15,863 nucleotides of DNA from VGDP01 sp040905845 (GTDB lineage Bacteria > Pseudomonadota > Alphaproteobacteria > SP197): positions 1 to 15,863 of the forward strand of contig JBBDQV010000203.1 of assembly GCA_040905845.1 (NCBI GenBank), given 5' to 3'. Positions 8,717 to 15,863 of the stretch are shown piece by piece. The notes beneath the pieces were generated by a model. That model worked only from the letters and a program-made list of their open reading frames with translations. It had not been told where the DNA came from and searched no databases. The number at the start of each line of letters is the position of its first letter. Position 1 is the stretch's first letter. Made by a program: the position numbers and the translations under genes.

Positions 8717-10315
8717 ATGTCGTTGAGGAGATTGCACGGAGCCTTGCTGGGTGCCGCCGTCATGGTGGCGCTGGCGGGTCCGGCGTCGGCCAAGACGCTG
8801 GTCTTCTGCTCCGAGGGTAGCCCCGAGGGCTTCAACCCGCAGCTCTACACGGCGGGCACCACGTTCGATGCCTCGTCGCGCGCGATCTACAGCCGCCTCG
8901 TCGAGTTCGAGCGCGGCTCGACCGTGCTCGGGCCGGGCCTCGCCGAGTCCTGGGAGATTTCGGACGATGGCCTGATCTACACGTTCCACCTGCGCGCGGG
9001 CGTCAAGTGGCAGTCCAACTCCAAGTTCACCCCGACCCGCGACTTCAACGCCGATGACGTGGTCTTCACCTTCGAGCGCCAGCTCAAGGCCGATCACCCG
9101 TACCACGCGGTCTCGGGGGGTGCCTACGAGTACTTCGAGGCCATGGACATGCCCAACCTGATCGAAGCGGTCGAGAAGGTTGACGACATGGCGGTACGTA
9201 TCAAGCTGAAGGCTCCCGAAGCGCCGTTCCTGGCGAACCTGGGCATGGACTTCGCCTCGATCTTGTCGGCCGAGTACGCCGACGCGATGCTGGCCGCCGG
9301 CACGCCCGAGGTGATCGACCTCGAGCCGATCGGCACCGGTCCGTTCAGCCTGGTCGAGTACCAGAAGGACGCGCTGATCCGCTACGCGGCCAACCCGGAC
9401 TTCTACATGGGCAAGGCGCCACTCGACGAGCTGGTGTTCGTCATCACGCCCGACGCCGCCGTGCGCTATGCCAAGCTCAAGGCGGGCGAGTGCCACGTCA
9501 TGCCCTATCCCAACCCGGCGGACATCGAGGCCATGAAGGCCGATCCCGACCTCAACGTCCTCGAGCAGGAGGGCTTGAACGTCGGCTACCTGGCGATGAA
9601 CACGCAGAAGAAGCCGTTCGACGACGTGCGCGTGCGCCAGGCGGTCAACTACGCCATCAACAAAGAGGCGATCATCGACGCCGCGTATCTGGGCGCCGGC
9701 AAGGTCGCCAAGAACCCGATCCCGCCGACCATCTGGTCGTACAACGACGCGGTCCAGGACTACGCCTACGACCCGGACAAGGCGAAGCAGTTGCTGGCCG
9801 AGGCGGGGCTCGCGGACGGCTTCGAGACCGACCTCTGGTACATGCCGGTGCAGCGCCCCTACAACCCGGCCGCTCAGCGCATCGGCGAGCTGATGCAGGC
9901 CGATCTCGCGGCCGTCGGCATCAAGGCCAACCTGGTGACCTACGAATGGGGCGAGTACCTGGATCGGTCGAAGAAAGGCGAGCACATGATGGTTCAGCTT
10001 GGCTGGACCGGGGACAACGGCGATCCGGACAACTTCCTGTACGTCCTGCTCGGATGTGCCGCCGTTGGCGGTACCAACCGTGCCCAGTGGTGTTACCAGC
10101 CGTTCGATGACCTGTTGATCCAGGCCAAGCGCATCACGGACGTGGCCGAGCGCACCAGGCTCTACGAGGAGGCGCAGGTCGTCTTCAAGGAGCAGGCGCC
10201 GTGGGTGACCGTCGCGCATTCGGTCGTGTTCATGCCGGTGCGCAAGGAAGTGATCGACTACCGGGTCGATCCCTTCGGTATCCACCAGTTCTACGGCGTC
10301 GACCTGGCCGAATAG
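8717..10315 (+). CDS. dppA: periplasmic dipeptide-binding protein DppA
   Basis: A 532-residue precursor. The leader MSLRRLHGALLG through PASA (1-25) is a classical Sec signal with predicted cleavage after Ala25. The mature protein begins KTLVFCSEGSPEGFNPQLY, nearly as in E. coli DppA, and remains similar to the end as I recall that protein. In mature numbering the cysteines are 6, 234, 422 and 434; E. coli has disulfides 6-234 and 422-435. The peptide-amino-group ligand Asp408 is conserved as precursor Asp433 in GDNGDPDNF. It should bind di- and tripeptides in the periplasm and deliver them to DppBC; the E. coli protein also serves in peptide chemotaxis and haem uptake. It is first gene of dppABCDF, separated from dppB by a 68-base gap with a strong hairpin. 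Specificity is inferred from the conserved site. Confidence 0.96.
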   Translation: MSLRRLHGALLGAAVMVALAGPASAKTLVFCSEGSPEGFNPQLYTAGTTFDASSRAIYSRLVEFERGSTVLGPGLAESWEISDDGLIYTFHLRAGVKWQSNSKFTPTRDFNADDVVFTFERQLKADHPYHAVSGGAYEYFEAMDMPNLIEAVEKVDDMAVRIKLKAPEAPFLANLGMDFASILSAEYADAMLAAGTPEVIDLEPIGTGPFSLVEYQKDALIRYAANPDFYMGKAPLDELVFVITPDAAVRYAKLKAGECHVMPYPNPADIEAMKADPDLNVLEQEGLNVGYLAMNTQKKPFDDVRVRQAVNYAINKEAIIDAAYLGAGKVAKNPIPPTIWSYNDAVQDYAYDPDKAKQLLAEAGLADGFETDLWYMPVQRPYNPAAQRIGELMQADLAAVGIKANLVTYEWGEYLDRSKKGEHMMVQLGWTGDNGDPDNFLYVLLGCAAVGGTNRAQWCYQPFDDLLIQAKRITDVAERTRLYEEAQVVFKEQAPWVTVAHSVVFMPVRKEVIDYRVDPFGIHQFYGVDLAE

Positions 10316-10338
10316 GCCGGTCGTAAGTTAAGCGCCGC

Positions 10339-10369
10339 CCCCGCCCGACGATTGATCCGTCGGGCGGGG
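10339..10369 (+). promoter_or_regulatory. dppA-dppB intercistronic hairpin
   Basis: CCCCGCCCGACG (10339-10350) and CGTCGGGCGGGG (10358-10369) form a perfect 12-bp stem with a seven-base loop. No T-run follows, so it is not a normal intrinsic terminator. Such structures after binding-protein genes are known to stabilise the upstream message, so that the binding protein exceeds the membrane parts. The 3' arm ends 14 bases before the dppB ATG, and no Shine-Dalgarno is visible there, so it may also limit dppB translation. Confidence 0.75.
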
Positions 10370-10383
10370 CGCGGCGTTCGTCC

Positions 10384-11397
10384 ATGATCGCCTTCGTCCT
10401 CAAGCGCGTCGGGCTGGTGCTGCCGACCTTCATCGGCATCACGCTGCTGACGTTCGCGCTGATCCATCTGATCCCCGGCGATCCCATCGAGATCATGCTG
10501 GGCGAGCGCTCGATCGCCCCCGAGCGCAAGGCGCTGCTGCTCGCCAATCTCGGCCTCGACCGGCCGCTGTGGGAGCAATACCTGATCTATGTCGGCAACG
10601 TGTTCCAGGGCGACCTGGGCCTGTCGCTCGTCACCAAGAAGCCGGTGCTCGAGGAGTTCCTGACCCTGTTTCCGGCGACCATCGAGCTCTCGGTCTGCGC
10701 GACGATCTTCGCCCTAGTCATCGGCCTACCGGGCGGCATGTTCGCCGCGCTGCGCCGGGGCAAGGCGTTCGACCACGGCCTGATGGCCGCGTCGTTGACC
10801 GGCTATTCCATGCCGATCTTCTGGTGGGGCCTGCTGCTGATCCTGCTGTTCTCGGTGACGCTGGGCTGGACCCCGGTCTCGGGGCGCATTTCGGCGATCA
10901 TGTTCGTGCCCTCGGTGACCGGCTTCATGCTGATCGACGCGCCGCTGTCGGGCAAGGAAGGCGCATTGATCTCGGCGCTCCGCCACCTGATTCTGCCCTC
11001 AATCGTGCTCGGCACCATCCCGCTCGCGGTGGTCGCGCGCATGACCCGCTCCTCGATGCTCGAGGTGCTCGGCGAGGACTACATGCGCACCGCGCGCGCC
11101 AAGGGCCTGCCGCCGTGGCGCGTGGTCGTGGTCCACGGGCTCAGGAACGCCCTGATCCCGGTGATCACCGTGATCGGGCTCCAAGTCGGCACGCTGCTCG
11201 CCGGCGCGATCCTGACCGAGACGATCTTCGCCTGGCCCGGCATCGGCAAGTGGCTGGTGCAATCGATCTACCGGCGCGACTACCCTTCGGTGCAGGGCGG
11301 CATCCTGCTGGTCGCGACCGTCGTCATCCTGGTCAACCTCGCGGTTGACCTGATCTACGGCGTGGTCAACCCGCGCATCCGCCACGCCCGGTCATGA
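10384..11397 (+). CDS. dppB: dipeptide ABC importer permease DppB
   Basis: A 337-residue inner-membrane permease, essentially the length of E. coli DppB (339) and closely similar along its whole course as I recall it. It opens VLKRVGLVLPTFIGITLLTF and then has HLIPGDP (28-34) and GERSIAPER. A midregion GYSMPIFWWG and TPVSGR, and the C-terminal NPRIRH, are all typical of true DppB. The EAA loop starts near Glu231 (EDYMRTARAKGLPPWRVVVV). Six membrane helices are expected. It forms the channel with DppC. The ATG follows a hairpin without a clear Shine-Dalgarno sequence, so initiation is probably modest. The stop overlaps the dppC start (ATGA at 11394-11397). Confidence 0.95.
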   Translation: MIAFVLKRVGLVLPTFIGITLLTFALIHLIPGDPIEIMLGERSIAPERKALLLANLGLDRPLWEQYLIYVGNVFQGDLGLSLVTKKPVLEEFLTLFPATIELSVCATIFALVIGLPGGMFAALRRGKAFDHGLMAASLTGYSMPIFWWGLLLILLFSVTLGWTPVSGRISAIMFVPSVTGFMLIDAPLSGKEGALISALRHLILPSIVLGTIPLAVVARMTRSSMLEVLGEDYMRTARAKGLPPWRVVVVHGLRNALIPVITVIGLQVGTLLAGAILTETIFAWPGIGKWLVQSIYRRDYPSVQGGILLVATVVILVNLAVDLIYGVVNPRIRHARS

Positions 11398-12295
11398 CGA
11401 CCCTCGCCGAAAGCGCCGCCGAGCGGACCCAGAGGCCGGTCCACCCGCTGGTCGAATTCTGGCACTACTTCGCCGAGAACGCGGGCGCGGTGGTCGGGCT
11501 CGGTTACGTGGTGCTGCTGGTCTTCGTCGCCGTGCTCGCCGACGTGCTCGCGCCCTACGGCCCGGCCGAGCAGTTCCGCGACGCCTTCCTGGCGCCGCCG
11601 GTCTGGCAGGAGGGCGGCTCGTTCCGCTTCATCCTGGGCACCGACGACGTCGGCCGCGACATCCTGACCCGGCTGATCCACGGCGCGCGCCTGTCGCTCT
11701 TCATCGGCGCGATCGTGGTGACGCTGTCGCTCGCCGTCGGCGTCGTGCTCGGGCTCGTGGCCGGCTACGCCGGCGGCGTCCTCGAGATCGTCATCATGCG
11801 AGTCATGGACGTGCTGCTGGCCCTGCCGTCGCTGCTGCTCGCCATCGTCATCGTCGCGATCCTGGGACCCGGCCTGATCAACGCCATCTTCGCCGTGGCG
11901 ATCGTCGTCCTGCCCCACTACGCGCGGCTAACCCGCGCCGCGGTGCTGGCCGAGATCGGCAAGCCCTACGTGACGGCGAGCCGGGTCGCCGGCGCGGGTC
12001 CGTTCAGGCTCATGGTCATGACCATCCTGCCCAACTGCATGGCGCCGCTCATCGTCCAGGCGACGCTCGGGTTCTCGAACGCCATCCTCGATGCCGCGGC
12101 GCTCGGGTTTCTCGGGCTCGGCGCGCAGCCGCCGACGCCGGAATGGGGCACCATGCTCGCCGGTGCGCTCCAGTTCGTCCAGCGTGCCTGGTGGGTCGTG
12201 ACCTTCCCCGGCCTCGCGATCCTGACCACCGTGCTCGCCTTCAACCTCCTGGGCGACGGGCTGCGCGACGCGCTCGACCCGAAGCTGAAACGCTG

Positions 12296-12296
<1 letters not shown>
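11394..12296 (+). CDS. dppC: dipeptide ABC importer permease DppC
   Basis: A 300-residue inner-membrane permease. A cytoplasmic N-terminus with FWHYFAENAGAVVGL leads into the first helix. FILGTDDVGRDILTRLIHGARLSL carries the DppC hallmark GTDxxGRD. The EAA loop runs from about residue 190 (KPYVTASRVAGAGPFRLMVM), followed by the ILPNCMAPLIVQ helix. FLGLGAQPPTPEWGTM and a C-terminus ending LDPKLKR are also typical. It is longer than the C-type permease of the first importer by a few residues and differs clearly from it, so the two systems are not a recent duplication. The start overlaps the dppB stop, and the stop TGA shares its A with the ATG of dppD (TGATG), which suggests coupled translation. 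Confidence 0.95.
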
Positions 12297-14235
<1,939 letters not shown>

Positions 14236-14241
14236 AGCGCG

Positions 14242-15399
14242 TCAGCCTAAGGCGCGCCTCAGGAAATCCGCCTTGAGCAGGCACTCGTCGTACTCCCGGT
14301 CGGGGTCCGAATCGGCGACGATGCCGCTGCCGATGCCCATGGTCGCGTTCACGCCCTCGAGCGCGACCGTGCGGATGGGGACCGAGAAGGTCATCGAGCG
14401 GTCGGGCGCGATCCAGCCGATGGCGCCGGTGTAGACGCCGCGCGGGGCGTCCTCGAGCTCGGCGATGATTTCCATGGCGCGGATCTTCGGCGCGCCGGTC
14501 ACCGAGCCGCACGGGAACAGGGCGCGGAACACGTCGAGCACGGCCATGCCGGGCACCACCTCCCCCGACACGGTCGAGGTCATCTGGTGAAGCGTCTCGT
14601 ACGCCTCGACGACGAACAAGGCATCGACCGCGACGCTGCCGACGCGGGCGATACGCCCAAGGTCGTTGCGGATGAGGTCGACGATCATCAGGTTCTCGGC
14701 GCGGTTCTTCGGGTCGGCGGCAAGGTCCGCGGCGAGCACCGCGTCCTCGGCCGCGTCGCGGCCGCGCCGGGCGGTCCCCTTCATCGGGCGGGCCTCGATG
14801 CGCGTGCCCCGCTTGCGAAAGAACAGCTCGGGCGACAGCGACACCGCGCGCAAATCCGGCAGATCGAGCACCGCGCCGAACGCGACCCGCTGGCGCGGCG
14901 CGAGCCGGGCGTAGAGCGGCCATGGCCCGGCGGCCCAGGCGAAGCGAAGCGGGAACGTGTAGTTGACCTGGTAAACGTCCCCTGCGGCGATGTAATCGAG
15001 AATCCGGGCGATCTTGGCCTTGTAAGCGGGGCGCCGCTCCGCCACCGTCATCGCGACTGGCGGGAGTGCCACGCCCGCGTTCTGGGCGACCATGGCCTCG
15101 GCCGCGTCGTGGCTCAGCCGATCGGCGCGCGCGAACAGTCCAACGTGGATCAGCGGCACCATGGGTGCCGGCATGAGCCGCCCGAGCCGGGGCTCGAGCG
15201 CGTAGCCGAGCTCGTAGGCGAACGCGCCGGCGACGTGAAGCCCCCGGTGCAGCGCACGCTCGATCGCGGCGAACGCCAAACCGAGCTTCGCCGCCGTTCG
15301 GCAGGTCACGAATCCTTCGGGCTCGGAGAAGGCCATCGCCGCGCCACCGTCGCGGTCGTTGCGCAGGAAGACGGTGGGCGTGAGGCCCGCGCCGCTCAT
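14242..15399 (-). CDS. pabB: aminodeoxychorismate synthase component I
   Basis: A 385-residue chorismate-binding enzyme. With a PabA glutaminase encoded elsewhere it should turn chorismate plus ammonia into 4-amino-4-deoxychorismate, the first step of p-aminobenzoate and folate synthesis. The catalytic half is complete: IAAGDVYQVNYTFPL, then RPMKGTARRG with Lys207 in the position of the E. coli PabB active-site lysine (PIKGT). TrpE proteins have alanine there, which favours PabB over anthranilate synthase. ENLMIVDLIRNDLGRIA, FPCGSVTGAPKIRAMEII and GIGSGIVADSDP follow. It is shorter than E. coli PabB (453), with a reduced N-terminal region, as in many alphaproteobacteria. The ATG overlaps the upstream oxidoreductase stop (ATGA); longer frames to 15816 only read through that gene in the wrong frame. 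No PabC aminotransferase domain is fused. Confidence 0.9.
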   Translation of the reverse strand: MSGAGLTPTVFLRNDRDGGAAMAFSEPEGFVTCRTAAKLGLAFAAIERALHRGLHVAGAFAYELGYALEPRLGRLMPAPMVPLIHVGLFARADRLSHDAAEAMVAQNAGVALPPVAMTVAERRPAYKAKIARILDYIAAGDVYQVNYTFPLRFAWAAGPWPLYARLAPRQRVAFGAVLDLPDLRAVSLSPELFFRKRGTRIEARPMKGTARRGRDAAEDAVLAADLAADPKNRAENLMIVDLIRNDLGRIARVGSVAVDALFVVEAYETLHQMTSTVSGEVVPGMAVLDVFRALFPCGSVTGAPKIRAMEIIAELEDAPRGVYTGAIGWIAPDRSMTFSVPIRTVALEGVNATMGIGSGIVADSDPDREYDECLLKADFLRRALG

Positions 15400-15863
15400 G
15401 CCGGCGCGAAGCGTGCCGGCGCGAGATCGCCGGCCGCGAGCCCCAGCGCGCGCAAGTCCGCCGGCAGTTCGCCCGTCTCGATCAGGGACGCGGCCGCGCG
15501 GCTCAGCGCGGGCGAGGTCAAGATGCCGACCCCGCCCTGGCCGGCCAGCCAGAAGAAGCCCTCGGCGTCCGGGGCGAAGCCGACGGCGGCCTGCTCGTCG
15601 GGAAGGAAGCTGCGCAGCCCCGCCCAGGTCCGGCGCGGCCGCGTTATCCTGAGGTTGGTCGCCTGCTCGACGTTGAAGATCGCCTGGGCGATGTCGATTT
15701 CCTCGGGCCAGGCATCGCACGGCGGCGACGGCGTAGCATCCGACAGACTGACCATGAACTGACCCGGTTGCGGCTTGACGTACCAGGTCTCGTCGAGATC
15801 GCCGGTGTGCGCCCACGCCGAGGTGTCGACGCCGGCGGGCGGGTCGAACACCAAGGCCGTGCG
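15396..15863 (-). CDS. DAO-type FAD-dependent oxidoreductase, C-terminal part only
   Basis: The last 155 codons of a gene that enters from the right edge. The stretch RTWAGLRSFLPDEQAAVGFAP, followed by GFFWLAGQGGVGILTSPALS, is the FAD-binding C-terminal signature of the D-amino-acid-oxidase/glycine-oxidase fold (G-x-GG near the isoalloxazine, then a helix ending ASLI). The GFxxxPDxxPxxG-like pattern common in the family is modified to SFLPDEQAAVGFAP. The N-terminal Rossmann motif is outside the window. The substrate is probably an amine or amino acid, but the family also includes sarcosine, proline and 2-hydroxy acid oxidases. Its stop overlaps the pabB start, so the two should be co-transcribed, an uncommon pairing with no obvious pathway link. 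Confidence 0.8.
   Translation of the reverse strand, partial: RTALVFDPPAGVDTSAWAHTGDLDETWYVKPQPGQFMVSLSDATPSPPCDAWPEEIDIAQAIFNVEQATNLRITRPRRTWAGLRSFLPDEQAAVGFAPDAEGFFWLAGQGGVGILTSPALSRAAASLIETGELPADLRALGLAAGDLAPARFAPA

Noticed and set aside
8696..10285. 529-codon minus-strand open frame opposite dppA
   Set aside because: Exact antisense of a gene with very strong identity; no motif or ribosome site of its own.
15400..15816. N-terminal extension of pabB
   Set aside because: It overlaps the oxidoreductase gene in a different frame and is Arg-rich; PabB similarity begins only after ATG 15399.

Overview
The window is GC-rich throughout, with strong G/C third-position bias and many GTG starts. 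Genes are tightly packed with ATGA, GTGA or TGATG overlaps. This fits a free-living high-GC proteobacterium, most likely an alphaproteobacterium of the Rhodospirillales or Hyphomicrobiales kind; that placement is inference from style and gene content, as no rRNA or marker gene is present. No tRNA, rRNA, CRISPR array, insertion sequence or phage gene was seen.

Layout. (1) 1-1364, minus strand: a substrate-binding-protein-like gene without a signal peptide, overlapping a short-chain dehydrogenase that runs off the left edge. (2) 1365-1550: a divergent control region with two facing TTGACAC copies. (3) 1551-6374, plus strand: a Dpp/Opp-type importer operon of two permeases, one double ATPase (DppD-DppF fusion) and an NAD-dependent epimerase, with no cluster-C (family 5) binding protein of its own. 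(4) 6384-8015, minus: a TPR protein with a degenerate glycosyltransferase-9-like C-terminal half. (5) 8106-8353, minus: a compact unit made of a 57-residue Pro/Gln/Lys/Ala repeat protein with its own ribosome binding site, a hairpin and a rho-independent terminator. (6) 8354-8716: a relatively AT-richer gap holding hairpins and an unproven 47-codon ORF. (7) 8717-14235, plus: a full dppABCDF dipeptide permease operon. From memory it is very close to the E. coli system; the peptide-binding Asp and all four DppA cysteines fall at the E. coli mature positions, or one residue off. (8) 14242-15863, minus: pabB (aminodeoxychorismate synthase component I) overlapping the 3' end of a DAO-type FAD oxidoreductase that enters from the right edge.

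How it works together. The dppABCDF operon should import di- and tripeptides: DppA captures them in the periplasm, DppBC form the channel, and DppDF hydrolyse ATP. The first importer probably takes up a different small solute, perhaps one handled by the adjacent NAD-dependent SDR and epimerase. Its missing binding protein must be encoded elsewhere, or be replaced in some way by the odd cytoplasmic binding-protein-like gene that shares its control region.

The least explained parts are the first importer with its divergent signal-less partner, and the small repeat-protein unit at 8106-8393. I found no clear evidence of an entirely new system.
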